Of a stretch of 64,000 nt of DNA, positions 18,163 to 27,784 are shown piece by piece (the stretch's first letter is position 1; every line of letters begins with the position of its first letter). Below the pieces are notes generated by a model, which was given only the letters and a program-made list of their open reading frames with translations, ran no database searches and was not told the DNA's origin. Origin of the DNA: Catellatospora tritici (lineage in GTDB: Bacteria > Actinomycetota > Actinomycetes > Mycobacteriales > Micromonosporaceae); contig NZ_JAHRCY010000032.1 of assembly GCF_019083965.1 (NCBI RefSeq), forward strand, positions 24,643 to 88,642. Reading direction: 5' to 3'. The position numbers and the translations under genes were made by a program.

Positions 18163-18853
18163 CGACCCGCTCGCCGGGTACGACCGGCTCGCCGAGGCGA
18201 CCGACCCGTACTGCCTGGCGGCGGGGGAGGCGGCGCGGCTGCTGGCCGGGCATCCGTGGAAACGGTTCGCGGTCATCGGCGACAGCGTCGCCTCCGGCGT
18301 CGGCGACCCCGTCCCCGGCTACGTCGAACTGGCCTGGTGCGACCGCATCCGGGTCGAACTGGCCGCGCAGCAGCCCGACCTGGTCTACCTCAACCTCGGC
18401 GTGCGGGAACTGCGCGCCGCCGAGGTGCGCGCCACCCAGCTGGACGAGGCGCTGCGGTTCGGGCCGGACCTGGCGCTGGTGGTCGCCGGCGGCAACGACG
18501 CGTTGCGGCGGTCGTACCAGCCGGACGCGGTCGACACCGAACTGGCCGCGATGGTCGAGGCGCTGCAGGAGGCGGGCGCCGAGGTGATCACGGTCGGCAT
18601 CTTCGACGCCTCGTACGCGCCGTCGTTCCCGGTGGCGGTGAAGCCGCAGGTGAGCGAGCGGATGATGACCCTGTCCCGGCGTACGGCCGCGCTGGCGGCC
18701 CGGCTGGGCACGCTGCACGTGAACTGCACCGGGCATCCGACCGAACGCGACCCGGCCAGCTACAGCGCGGACGGCATCCACGGCAACCTGCGCAGCCACG
18801 GCATCTGCGCCGCCCTCACCATCCGCCGCCTCGGCACCCACCTGGGCCGCTGA
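18152..18853 (+). CDS. Cytoplasmic SGNH/GDSL hydrolase
   Basis: 233 residues without a signal peptide. Blocks: FAVIGDSVASGVGD (Ser), YLNLGV (Gly), VAGGNDAL (Asn) and ADGIHGNLRSHG (Asp/His). This is the compact FlgE/EstA-like single-domain form of about 230 residues. The start lies inside the end of the MFS gene with an 11-base overlap, so it belongs to the ligase-MFS operon. Likely ester hydrolysis or acyl transfer on a pathway intermediate; substrate unknown. Confidence 0.82.
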   Translation: MAADDPLAGYDRLAEATDPYCLAAGEAARLLAGHPWKRFAVIGDSVASGVGDPVPGYVELAWCDRIRVELAAQQPDLVYLNLGVRELRAAEVRATQLDEALRFGPDLALVVAGGNDALRRSYQPDAVDTELAAMVEALQEAGAEVITVGIFDASYAPSFPVAVKPQVSERMMTLSRRTAALAARLGTLHVNCTGHPTERDPASYSADGIHGNLRSHGICAALTIRRLGTHLGR

Positions 18854-18892
18854 CGCGTCCCTCCTCCGCCGCGCCCCCCGCCCAGGGTTCCG

Positions 18893-18954
18893 TGCAGTTT
18901 CGGGGAAACTGCTGGAATCCTGGGCGTTGTTCGTGCACTTTCCCCGAAACTGCA
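18893..18954. repeat. Dispersed palindromic element, copy 2
   Basis: Inverted arms at 18893-18912 and 18935-18954 differ from a perfect palindrome by one base and flank a 22-base loop with GGAATCCTGG, the same design as the copy at 11762. It follows the ligase-MFS-SGNH operon and may end its transcript. The rest of the 303-base gap to the protease gene carries nothing else recognisable apart from the protease ribosome binding site. Confidence 0.85.
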
Positions 18955-19156
18955 CTCACCCACAGCCCCGCCACGACGCGGAATGTGCACCTCTGGTTCC
19001 CCGAGACGCAACTTTGGCACATTCATCTATCTCCGCGAATATTGAAGAACCTTTCCTTCCTCTGGCAGCATGTTGCACGACCGTTCCATGCCTAACCGGG
19101 CAAAGGCGGTCGAACCTCCGGCATGTCCCCACGTGCCACAACCCCGAGGAGGATCA

Positions 19157-20203
19157 GTGCACTCGACCCCGAACCTGCTGCGCCGCCGCGCCACCGTGAG
19201 CGTCGCCGCCCTCGCGCTCGCCGGCAGCATGCTGGCGACCGCCCCCGCGCAGGCCGCTCCCGCCCCGCTGTCGCCCACCGCCGCCACGACACTCGCCGCC
19301 GACCTGGCCTCGCCGGGTGCGTACGTCGGCGACGACGGCCGCATGGTCGTCACCGTCACCGACGCGGCCGCCGCCGACAAGGTCCGCGCCGCGGGCGGCG
19401 TGGCCAAGCTGGTCAAGCACACCGCCGCCCAGCTCGAGGCCGCCCGCGCCGATCTGGACAAGCTGGCCCGCATCCCCGGCACCACCTGGGCGGTCGACCC
19501 GGTGAGCAACCAGGTCGTGGTCACCGCCGACAGCACCGTGACCGGCCTCAAGCTGGCCCGGCTCAACGCGGTCACGGCCCGCTTCGGCGACGCGGTCCGC
19601 GTCGAGCGGGAGGCGGGCACGCTCAGCCGCTTCCTCGCCGGTGGCGACGCCGTCTACGGCGGCGGGTACCGCTGCTCGCTCGGCTTCAACGTCCGGGCCG
19701 GGAGCACCTACTACTTCCTCACCGCCGGTCACTGCACCAACCTGGCGACCAGCTGGTACACCAACTCGGCTCGTACGACTCTCATCGGCGCCCGCGTGGG
19801 CACCAGCTTCCCCGGCAACGACTACGGCATCGTCCGCTACGACAACGCCGCCATCGCCCACCCGGGCACGGTGAACCTGTACAACGGCACCACACAGGAC
19901 ATCACCAGCGCGGGCAACGCCGTGGTCAACCAGACCGTGTACCGCAGTGGCAGCACCACCGGCCTGCACAGCGGCCGAGTGACCGCGACCGGCGCGACGG
20001 TCAACTACGCCGAGGGCACCGTCACCGGCCTGATCCGCACCACGGTCTGCGCCGAGGGCGGCGACAGCGGCGGCTCGCTGTTCGCGGGCACCGTGGCGCT
20101 CGGTCTCACCTCCGGCGGCAGCGGCAACTGCAGCTCGGGCGGCACCACCTACTTCCAGCCCGTCACCGAGCCCCTCGCCGTCTACGGCGTGAGCGTCTAC
20201 TGA
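19157..20203 (+). CDS. Secreted S1 serine protease, streptogrisin/alpha-lytic type
   Basis: 348-residue preproenzyme. Signal peptide about residues 1-34 (cleavage near AQA-AP), then a pro-region of about 130 residues with the alternating beta pattern of streptogrisin propeptides, then the mature chymotrypsin-fold domain from about residue 160. The triad is visible: His192 in LTAGHC, Asp222 in GNDYGIV and Ser304 in GGDSGGS. It is secreted and probably autoprocessed. GTG 19157 is preceded by GAGGAGGATCA, a strong ribosome binding site. A hairpin at 20253-20280 ends the transcript. Confidence 0.92.
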   Translation: MHSTPNLLRRRATVSVAALALAGSMLATAPAQAAPAPLSPTAATTLAADLASPGAYVGDDGRMVVTVTDAAAADKVRAAGGVAKLVKHTAAQLEAARADLDKLARIPGTTWAVDPVSNQVVVTADSTVTGLKLARLNAVTARFGDAVRVEREAGTLSRFLAGGDAVYGGGYRCSLGFNVRAGSTYYFLTAGHCTNLATSWYTNSARTTLIGARVGTSFPGNDYGIVRYDNAAIAHPGTVNLYNGTTQDITSAGNAVVNQTVYRSGSTTGLHSGRVTATGATVNYAEGTVTGLIRTTVCAEGGDSGGSLFAGTVALGLTSGGSGNCSSGGTTYFQPVTEPLAVYGVSVY

Positions 20204-20252
20204 TCCACGATCCACTCCGAACCGGACGGGTTCCGGTCGCGGGCTGAATTTC

Positions 20253-20280
20253 GGGCCGTCCGCAAGCATGCGGGCGGCCC
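20253..20280 (+). terminator. Hairpin downstream of the protease gene
   Basis: GGGCCGTCCGCA (20253-20264) pairs with TGCGGGCGGCCC (20269-20280) over 12 positions with one G-T wobble and a 4-base loop. There is no U-tract, as is common for actinomycete terminators. Confidence 0.55.
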
Positions 20281-20398
20281 GCTCGGCGATGGCGTCGGGT
20301 TCCGGTGGCGGCCTTCATGATCGAACACAGGCCTTGTCGAGATTGGGCGATCAGGGTAGCGTCCGCTCGACGTTTCGCCTGCATCCACGGGGGATTTT

Positions 20399-23300
20399 AT
20401 GGCCGCGCCTGGGACAAGCATGTCCTCAGCTGCCCTCAAGCACATCTCACTTCGAGCTGTTTCAATGCGTTCACGACTGATCCGCCTGGTCGGCGTGGTC
20501 GGTGCAGTGTCCGTCGTGGTCGGGGCCTCGCTGGCAGTGACGCCGGCGCCCGCGGTCGCGCAGCCGCCGAGTCCGAAAACCCAGCAGTTCGCCCATCCGG
20601 CACTGCGCACCCCGCCGGCCAAACCGGTGACGCACTACCAGGAAGCGGCCAAGCCGTGGCAGGCGCCGCCGGTGGCCTGGCCGACGGCCGGCAGTGCCAT
20701 CGTCGATCTGGCAGCCGACCCGACGTCGTCGTTCACGCCCGAGGTCGGGGCCCAGAAGGTGCGCGCGGCAGAGCTGCCGGTCTGGGTGGGTCGGCCGGCC
20801 GGTGTCAGCCGCCGACGGGGCACGCGATCACGGGTGAAGGTCACCCTGTCGGACCGTGACGCGTCGAAGGCGGCCGGGGTGACCGGTCTGCTCGTGTCCG
20901 CCGAGGCGGTCGACGCCACCGGCGCCGGACCGGTCACGGTGAGCATGGACCTCTCGTCGATCGCCGGCGAGTACGGTGCGGACTGGCTCGGGCGGGCCCG
21001 GCTCGTGCGCCTTCCGGCGTGTGCGCTGACCACGCCGACGGTGCCGTCCTGCCAGGTCCAGACACCGGTTGCCACCAGCCGGGATGCCCGGACGCGGACC
21101 CTCACCGCGACGGTCGCGCTGGACGCGCTGACCGCGACCTCGGCGCAGGGCGCCGTGGCGGGTGTCGACAGCGCGGCCGGCTCGTCCGGGATGCTGGTGC
21201 TGGCAGCCACCGCCGGTGCTTCGGGCAACGCGGGTGACTTCGGAGCCACCTCGCTGACACCCAGTGGTTCCTGGTCGGCGGGTGGCAACTCGGGCGGATT
21301 CTCGTACTCCTATCCGATTCTCGGTCCTCCCGTGCCGGCCGGCAGCGGGCCGTCGGTGGCGTTGTCGTACAGCTCGCAGGCGGTCGACGGGAAGATGGTG
21401 TCGACCAACAGCCAGTCCTCCTGGATCGGTGACGGCTGGGACTACACACCGGGGTTCGTCGAGCAGACGTATGTGAATTGCAAGGACAATCCGCAGGGCA
21501 CGGCGAAGAACACCGATGACGCCTGCTGGGCAGGCCAGATCCTGCACGTGAGCTTCGGCTCGACCTCGGCGGACATGGTCTACGACGCGACGCTGCCGAC
21601 CAAGTGGAAGTTGTCGAACGACAACGGTGAGAAGGTCGAGCAGGTCCGGACGCTGGGGATCAACGGGACGTTCGACGGCCTGTACTGGAAGATCACCACG
21701 CAGGACGGCATGCAGTTCTACTTCGGGCGTAACCAGCTGCCGGGGTGGGTGTCGGGTAAGGCGGTGACGAACTCGGCGTGGACGGAGCCGGTGTACAGCC
21801 CGTACTCGGGCGACCCGTGCTACGCCAAGACCAACCACCTGTGCACGATGGCGTACCGGTGGAACCTCGACTACGTGGTCGACACGCATCACAACGCCAC
21901 GGGCTACTTCTACAACGCCTACACGAACTACTACGGCCAGAACGGCGGCACGACCGGGGTCTCCTACATCCGTAGCGGCGAGCTGGACCACGTCGACTAC
22001 GGCATGGTCGACCCGACGCCGTACGCGGCCAGCGCCCCGGCGCGGATCAAGTTCAACACCTCCGAGCGGTGCGTGGCCACCGGCACGGCGTGCAACGCCG
22101 GCAACATCACCACCACGCCGTCGAACTGGCCCGACACCCCGTACGCGGACCTGAACTGCAACTCCGGCGCGGTCTGCAACGTGCACTCGCCGACGTTCTG
22201 GTCGCGGCTGCGGCTGACCTCGATCGTCACCAACGTCTGGAACGGCACCGCCTACAGCCCGGTCGACACGTACGCGCTGACGCAGACGTTTCCGGCCAGC
22301 CAGGACAGCACCAGCCCGTCGCTGTGGCTGTCGACGATCACCCGCACCGGCAACGTCGGCGGCAACATGACCATGCTGCCCGTGACGTTCACCGGCTCGA
22401 ACATGCCGAACCGGGTGGACACGGCCGACTTCGCCCCGGCGATGAACCACCAGCGCCTCACGCAGATCGTGACGGAGACGGGTGGAAAGATCGGGATCGG
22501 TTATACCGGCCAGCAGTGCACCGCCCCAGTCACGATCAACCCGGCGACTAACACCAGCCTCTGCTACCCCGTGTACTGGACCCCGCCGGGACAGACCCAG
22601 CAGAAGCTCGACTGGTTCAACAAGTACCTGGTTACTTCGGTCGGTGAAGAGGATCCGACCGGATACGGCCCGCCGAAGGCGACGGAGTACCAGTACGTCG
22701 GCACCCCAGCGTGGCACATCGACGACAACGAGTTGACCAAGGCCAAGTACCGGACCTACGGACAGTGGCGCGGCTATGCCGTAGTGCGTACCCGTACCGG
22801 CTCGGCGCAGAAGACACTGACGGAATCCCGCTTCTTCCGCGGTATGGGTGGCACCGTCACCCTGTCGCCGGACGTGCCCTGGCCCTCGGGCGGACCCGCT
22901 GCCAGTGTCACCGACAGCGAGGAGCTGGCCGGGGGGGTCCGCGAAACCGTCACCTATCTGGGTGACGGTGGGGTTCCGATCTCGGCGTCGGCGACCGACC
23001 AGTGGGTCAGCGCCGCTCACGCGACCCGCGCCCGCACCGGCGTGCCTGATCTGACCGCCACGTTCCGTCGGGGGGTCGTCGGGTACGCCACCACCGCGAT
23101 CACGTCGTCGACACCCACGACCTGGCGCACCACCAAGACCGAGACGACCTACGACACCAGCACGGGCCTGCCGACCGTCGTCTTCAACCACGGCGACCTC
23201 GCGGTGCCGTCGCAGGCGACCTGCACGACCGTGGGATACGCGCCGGCCAACACCAGCCTGAACCTGGTCAGTCTGCCCGCGGACATGGAGAAGGACGCAA

Positions 23301-26300
23301 AGGCGTGCGGTGGCAGCGGCGTCAACGGGCTCACCGCACCGACCAGCCTGAACCGTCCCGCTGATGTGATCAGCAAGGTTCGCACCTACTACAACGACCC
23401 GACGTTCGACACCACCTGGCCGCAGCCCAGCGCGCCGGCCAACAATGACGTCACGATGCTGCGTACCGCGTACGACTACACCGGCGGCGCGTTCCAGTAC
23501 CGGACGAGCACGAGGAACGGGTACGACAGCTTCGGCCGGGTGACCTCGACGACAGACGCGATCGGCAACCCGCCGACGACGACTACGTACACCCAGACCA
23601 ACGGCCTGACCACGCAGATCAAAAGCACCAACGCGCGGGGCCGGTTCAGCATCGACACGCTCGACCCCACCCGCGGCGTGGTCACCAAGGCGGTGGACGC
23701 GAACAATCTCGAGGTAGATCTCGCCTACGACCAGCTCGGTCGCCGGACTGCGGAGTGGCTGCCGGGCAACAACACCACCACCAATCCGGCGAACATCGTC
23801 TTCCAGTACGACATCTCCAACACGGTGCCGTCGGCGATCACGACGAAGATGATGAACGACAACGGCTCCTACCGGGTCTCGGTGGCGTTGTTCGACGCGC
23901 TGACCCGGCCGCGCCAGGTGCAGAGCCAGTCGCCGACCGGCGGCCGGCTCGTCGACGACACCTTCTACGACAGCCATGGCTGGGTGGTCAAGGCCATCCA
24001 CCAGTACCACGACGCCTCCGCGCCGAGCAGCACCCTGGTGGACCTTCGCGGCCAGGACAACCTGATGCTCAACGAGAACCTGGTCACCTATGACGGTGTC
24101 GGCCGGGTAGTGCTGGACAAGTCGCAGCGGGCGGGTGTCGCGAAGTGGCAGACACAGACCGTGTACGAAGGTGACCGCACCACGTTGCTCGGGCCGCCGG
24201 GCTCCACTCCGGTCACCGCGATCAAGGACGCGCTCGGCCGCCAGGTGGAGCTTCGTTCCTATACCGCCGCTCCGTCAGTCGTGGGCGGGCAGGTCACCGG
24301 TGGGTCTTTCACGAAGCTGACCTACGGCTACGACCTGCGTGGCAACCAGTCCTCGGTCACCGACGGCGCGACCCCGGCCAACACCTGGACGTCGACGTTC
24401 AACCTGCTCGGCCAGGTCACCGACAAGACCGACCCCGACACCGGCGCGACGCACCTGACCTATGACGCCAACGGCAACCTGCAGTCCAGCAAGGACGCTC
24501 GGAACAAGACCATCTTCCACACCTACGACGACCTCAACCGGCCCACGAACGTCTACGACGGACCGAATACGTCGTCTCCGTTGCTGGCGTCCTGGTCCTA
24601 CGACTCGACGACCATCACGAACGGGCTGGGGCAGCTGGCGTCGTCGACCAGCTACGACAACGGCTACGCCTACACCACCACAGTCGGTGGCTACACCAAC
24701 CGGTATCAGGCGAAGTCGGTCACGGTCGGCATCCCCGCCGATCCGCGCAACGGCACCCTGGCCGGCAGCTACCTGTTCACCAACACTTACAGCCTGAACA
24801 ACGAGCTGCTGACCAAGGTCGCGTATCCGGTGACCACCGGTGCGCTGCCGGCGGAGACGGTGAACTTCGGCTACAACGTACTGGACCTGCCGACCAGCAC
24901 GAGCAGCCTGCTCGGCGCCTACATCAACACCACCCTGTACAACGACTACGGGCTGGTGTCGCAGGTCCAGATGAACACCGGCACCAACGCGTCGTACCTG
25001 ACCCCCATGTACGACGACCACGACCTGCGCCTGGCGAGCACGCACGTCGAGCGCACCGGCGGGATCCACGTCGACGACGTGACCTACCGGACGCTGCCGG
25101 CGGGCACGGTCACCGCGATCGTGGACAAGCGCAACGACACGATCACCGAGACCCAGTGCTTCGACCACGACCTGCTCGGCCGCCTGACCGCGGCGTGGAC
25201 GGCCAACGACGACTGCGCCGCCGACGTGGCGGTCACCGGCTCGAACGCGACCGTGGGCGGGATCGACCCGTACTGGACCAGCTGGACGTTCAACGACCGG
25301 GGCGACCGGTCGCAGGAGGTCCAGCACGCGCTGACCGGGCAGAGCGGTGGCGACACCACCTCCACCTACAACTACCCGACCAGCGGCGGCACCCAGCCGC
25401 ACGCCCTGACCTCGGTCACCGTCCAGGGCCCGAACGGCTCACCCAGCGGCTACACCTACGACCTGGCGGGCAACCTCGCCACCCGCACCACCACCGCCAA
25501 CGGCGCCCAGACGATGACCTTCAACAGTCTCGGCAAGCTGGCCGCCGTCGACAAGAACAGCGGCGCGGCGACCTCGACATACACCTACGACGCCGGCGGC
25601 AACATCCTGGTCCAGCGCGGACCAGGCACTGTCACCGTGTATCTACCGGGTGAGGAACTCACCCTCAACACGCTCAGCGGGGTGACCACCGGGAAGCGGT
25701 ACTACTCCGGCGCGGGCGTGACCGCGGTCCGCACCGGCACCACATCCACCGCCTTCAGCTACCTGATCAACAACAACCAGGGCACCGCGACCCTGTCCAC
25801 CGACCGCACCGGCCAGAACCCGAGCTGGAAGCCGTTCACCCCGTACGGCGGACCCCGCGGCACGCAGCCGGGTCTGTGGCCGGACACTCACGGCTTCCTC
25901 GGTCAGCCCACCGACAGCACCACCGGGCTGAACATCATCGGCGCCCGCCAGTACGACCCGACCACCGGCAGGTTCATCAGCCCCGACCCCGTATTCGAAG
26001 CCACTGACACCAACCAGCTCGGCGGCTACTCGTACGCGGGCAACAGCCCGATCAGCCACAGTGACCCCACCGGGCTGTGCGCGGCCCACAACGACCCCGG
26101 AACCCCCTGCGGCGACGGCCACATGCACGACCCCAAGCCAACCACCGACGACACGACGACGCAGGTCAAGGTGACCTGTGACACCACCTGCCAGCTGAAG
26201 CGGAGCGCGGGCGTAACCCCGGACCAGCTCAACTTCATGCGCCTGCACGGGTACACGGGTCCGAACGACCCCACGTACGCGGATGTCATGAACTGGTCTG

Positions 26301-27376
26301 CTTCGGCGCTCGTGCACTGGCGCTACGCGTGCCAGAACATCTTCGGCGGCACTGCGGACCAGTGCAAGCAGCCTCCGGGTTACAAGGCTCCGACCGGGGG
26401 CGACTACGTCTGGGCTGCCGTGGAAGGGGCCAACAACACGATCACGATCGCACTGCTGCCCATCTTCTGTATCGAAGAGGGCATGTGCAGTGTGACGCTG
26501 GAGCAGAAATCCGAGGTCCTGACGGCTGAAGCCACCATGGAGCTCGAGGCTCTGATCGCCGAGGACTCGCTGATCGCCGAGGAAGTGCTCGGAGAGTCCC
26601 TGGTCCACTGCAACAGCTTCGATCCGGACACGCGGGTCCTGATGGGCGACGGCACGAGTAAGCCGATCAAGGAGGTCAAGGTCGGCGATGTGGTGCTGTC
26701 GACCGATCCGGTGACCGGACAGACCCGGTCTGAGCGCGTCACCCGCCTCCACGTCAACCAGGATGCCGCGCTCACCGATCTGACGGTGGTGATCGACGGT
26801 CACGTCAAGGCCGTCATCCACACGACGACCCACCACCTGTTCTGGAACGAGTCCGGGCAGCACTGGTCCGCGGCCGGGCGACTTCGCCCAGGTGATTCGC
26901 TGAAGACGGCGGACGGGCATGTCGCCAAAGTCGCCGGCGTCCACACCTGGACGGGGCAACGCGAGATGCGGAACCTGACGGTGGATCTCCTGCACACGTA
27001 CTACGTTCTCGCCGGAGAGACGCCGATCCTCGTCCACAATGACGACAGCCTGGTCACGGTGGGGCGTTGGATGTCGACCGCCGAATACGATGCCATGGTG
27101 AAGACCGGAATGGTCCAGCGGGGCGGTGGCGGTTTCTCCTACGTCGTCTATCCGGCGAACAGGGACGCCTACATCTCGTCGCGTCCGGGCTCGGTCTACG
27201 TCGAGTTCGACGTACCGAAGTCGACGCTGATCGACGGCGGTCGACCCGGTGACTACAAGATCTCGGACTCGGACACCATCTTCTCGCGGCTGAGTGTGAA
27301 GCGAGGCGGCCCTGAACTACGGCTCCCCGAAGCCAAGAACATCAAGATCGTGGGAGCTGGAGGAGTCGTGTGTTGA
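20399..27376 (+). CDS. RHS/YD-repeat polymorphic toxin with Hint domain and TreTu-like C-terminus
   Basis: 2325 residues. A signal-like hydrophobic stretch (LIRLVGVVGAVSVVVGASLAV, about residues 28-48) follows a long basic N-terminus. The shell region begins near residue 300 (FSYSYPILGPPVPAG), YD repeats fill about 1050-1850, and the RHS core signature YDPTTGRFISPDP is near 1850. A Hint autoprocessing domain spans about 2071-2212 (HCNSFDPDTRVLM, TTTHHLF, ending ILVHND). The last 110 residues (VGRWMSTAEYDAMVKTGMV ... GSVYVEFDVP) resemble TreTu ADP-ribosyltransferase toxins, which modify EF-Tu; that assignment is from recalled family features. ATG 20399 has GGGGGA upstream; ATG 20465 would give a shorter signal peptide. 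The next gene overlaps its stop. Confidence 0.88.
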   Translation: MAAPGTSMSSAALKHISLRAVSMRSRLIRLVGVVGAVSVVVGASLAVTPAPAVAQPPSPKTQQFAHPALRTPPAKPVTHYQEAAKPWQAPPVAWPTAGSAIVDLAADPTSSFTPEVGAQKVRAAELPVWVGRPAGVSRRRGTRSRVKVTLSDRDASKAAGVTGLLVSAEAVDATGAGPVTVSMDLSSIAGEYGADWLGRARLVRLPACALTTPTVPSCQVQTPVATSRDARTRTLTATVALDALTATSAQGAVAGVDSAAGSSGMLVLAATAGASGNAGDFGATSLTPSGSWSAGGNSGGFSYSYPILGPPVPAGSGPSVALSYSSQAVDGKMVSTNSQSSWIGDGWDYTPGFVEQTYVNCKDNPQGTAKNTDDACWAGQILHVSFGSTSADMVYDATLPTKWKLSNDNGEKVEQVRTLGINGTFDGLYWKITTQDGMQFYFGRNQLPGWVSGKAVTNSAWTEPVYSPYSGDPCYAKTNHLCTMAYRWNLDYVVDTHHNATGYFYNAYTNYYGQNGGTTGVSYIRSGELDHVDYGMVDPTPYAASAPARIKFNTSERCVATGTACNAGNITTTPSNWPDTPYADLNCNSGAVCNVHSPTFWSRLRLTSIVTNVWNGTAYSPVDTYALTQTFPASQDSTSPSLWLSTITRTGNVGGNMTMLPVTFTGSNMPNRVDTADFAPAMNHQRLTQIVTETGGKIGIGYTGQQCTAPVTINPATNTSLCYPVYWTPPGQTQQKLDWFNKYLVTSVGEEDPTGYGPPKATEYQYVGTPAWHIDDNELTKAKYRTYGQWRGYAVVRTRTGSAQKTLTESRFFRGMGGTVTLSPDVPWPSGGPAASVTDSEELAGGVRETVTYLGDGGVPISASATDQWVSAAHATRARTGVPDLTATFRRGVVGYATTAITSSTPTTWRTTKTETTYDTSTGLPTVVFNHGDLAVPSQATCTTVGYAPANTSLNLVSLPADMEKDAKACGGSGVNGLTAPTSLNRPADVISKVRTYYNDPTFDTTWPQPSAPANNDVTMLRTAYDYTGGAFQYRTSTRNGYDSFGRVTSTTDAIGNPPTTTTYTQTNGLTTQIKSTNARGRFSIDTLDPTRGVVTKAVDANNLEVDLAYDQLGRRTAEWLPGNNTTTNPANIVFQYDISNTVPSAITTKMMNDNGSYRVSVALFDALTRPRQVQSQSPTGGRLVDDTFYDSHGWVVKAIHQYHDASAPSSTLVDLRGQDNLMLNENLVTYDGVGRVVLDKSQRAGVAKWQTQTVYEGDRTTLLGPPGSTPVTAIKDALGRQVELRSYTAAPSVVGGQVTGGSFTKLTYGYDLRGNQSSVTDGATPANTWTSTFNLLGQVTDKTDPDTGATHLTYDANGNLQSSKDARNKTIFHTYDDLNRPTNVYDGPNTSSPLLASWSYDSTTITNGLGQLASSTSYDNGYAYTTTVGGYTNRYQAKSVTVGIPADPRNGTLAGSYLFTNTYSLNNELLTKVAYPVTTGALPAETVNFGYNVLDLPTSTSSLLGAYINTTLYNDYGLVSQVQMNTGTNASYLTPMYDDHDLRLASTHVERTGGIHVDDVTYRTLPAGTVTAIVDKRNDTITETQCFDHDLLGRLTAAWTANDDCAADVAVTGSNATVGGIDPYWTSWTFNDRGDRSQEVQHALTGQSGGDTTSTYNYPTSGGTQPHALTSVTVQGPNGSPSGYTYDLAGNLATRTTTANGAQTMTFNSLGKLAAVDKNSGAATSTYTYDAGGNILVQRGPGTVTVYLPGEELTLNTLSGVTTGKRYYSGAGVTAVRTGTTSTAFSYLINNNQGTATLSTDRTGQNPSWKPFTPYGGPRGTQPGLWPDTHGFLGQPTDSTTGLNIIGARQYDPTTGRFISPDPVFEATDTNQLGGYSYAGNSPISHSDPTGLCAAHNDPGTPCGDGHMHDPKPTTDDTTTQVKVTCDTTCQLKRSAGVTPDQLNFMRLHGYTGPNDPTYADVMNWSASALVHWRYACQNIFGGTADQCKQPPGYKAPTGGDYVWAAVEGANNTITIALLPIFCIEEGMCSVTLEQKSEVLTAEATMELEALIAEDSLIAEEVLGESLVHCNSFDPDTRVLMGDGTSKPIKEVKVGDVVLSTDPVTGQTRSERVTRLHVNQDAALTDLTVVIDGHVKAVIHTTTHHLFWNESGQHWSAAGRLRPGDSLKTADGHVAKVAGVHTWTGQREMRNLTVDLLHTYYVLAGETPILVHNDDSLVTVGRWMSTAEYDAMVKTGMVQRGGGGFSYVVYPANRDAYISSRPGSVYVEFDVPKSTLIDGGRPGDYKISDSDTIFSRLSVKRGGPELRLPEAKNIKIVGAGGVVC

Positions 27377-27678
27377 GAGACGCGGAGCTTTTGAACGCGG
27401 TTCGATCCTGGATCGATGCCCGCCAGACCGATGCCGCCGCGGCCGATCTGATCTCCGGAGTCGAAGAGTCTTCCGGAGACCGGAGTCCTCGGTCGATCAG
27501 CTGGATCCTGGAGGGCCCGGAGACGATGGGGCAGCTCGTCGTATGGGAAGACGGCCGGGCAGAGCTCGATCTCGCAGACATCGTCCAGGGTCAGGCGCAG
27601 ACGGAACAGCAGTTCATCCCTGATCGCGATGAGCTGTACCGGATACTCGAACGCGTATGGCGATGGGTCGATCGGTGA
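27370..27678 (+). CDS. Probable immunity protein for the RHS toxin
   Basis: 102 residues, acidic, cytoplasmic. The GTG at 27370 overlaps the last codons of the RHS gene and has GGAGG just upstream, so expression is coupled to the toxin. The sequence (MLRDAELLNAVRSWIDAR ... MGQLVVWEDGRAELD ... YRILERVWRWVD) has the size and layout of SMI1/Imm-like antitoxin proteins but I cannot name the family. The immunity role is inferred from position directly after a toxin-tipped polymorphic effector. Confidence 0.7.
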   Translation: MLRDAELLNAVRSWIDARQTDAAAADLISGVEESSGDRSPRSISWILEGPETMGQLVVWEDGRAELDLADIVQGQAQTEQQFIPDRDELYRILERVWRWVDR

Positions 27679-27720
27679 TGAACCATCACCCGGCCACCAT
27701 GTGATGGTGTGATCAACGGC

Positions 27721-27765
27721 AATCGGAATGGCGCAGCCACGGACAGTGGCGGCGCCATTCCGATT
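27721..27765. terminator. Bidirectional hairpin between immunity gene and E1 beta gene
   Basis: A perfect 14-base inverted repeat (AATCGGAATGGCGC at 27721-27734 and its complement at 27752-27765) with a 17-base loop lies between two convergent genes. It marks the border between the toxin locus and the biosynthetic cluster. Confidence 0.65.
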
Positions 27766-27784
27766 CTGTCGGCCTGCCGCTCGG

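Noticed and set aside
20828..24010. 1060-codon antisense frame within the RHS gene
   Set aside because: It mirrors the YD-repeat coding sequence, lacks family motifs and has no ribosome binding site.
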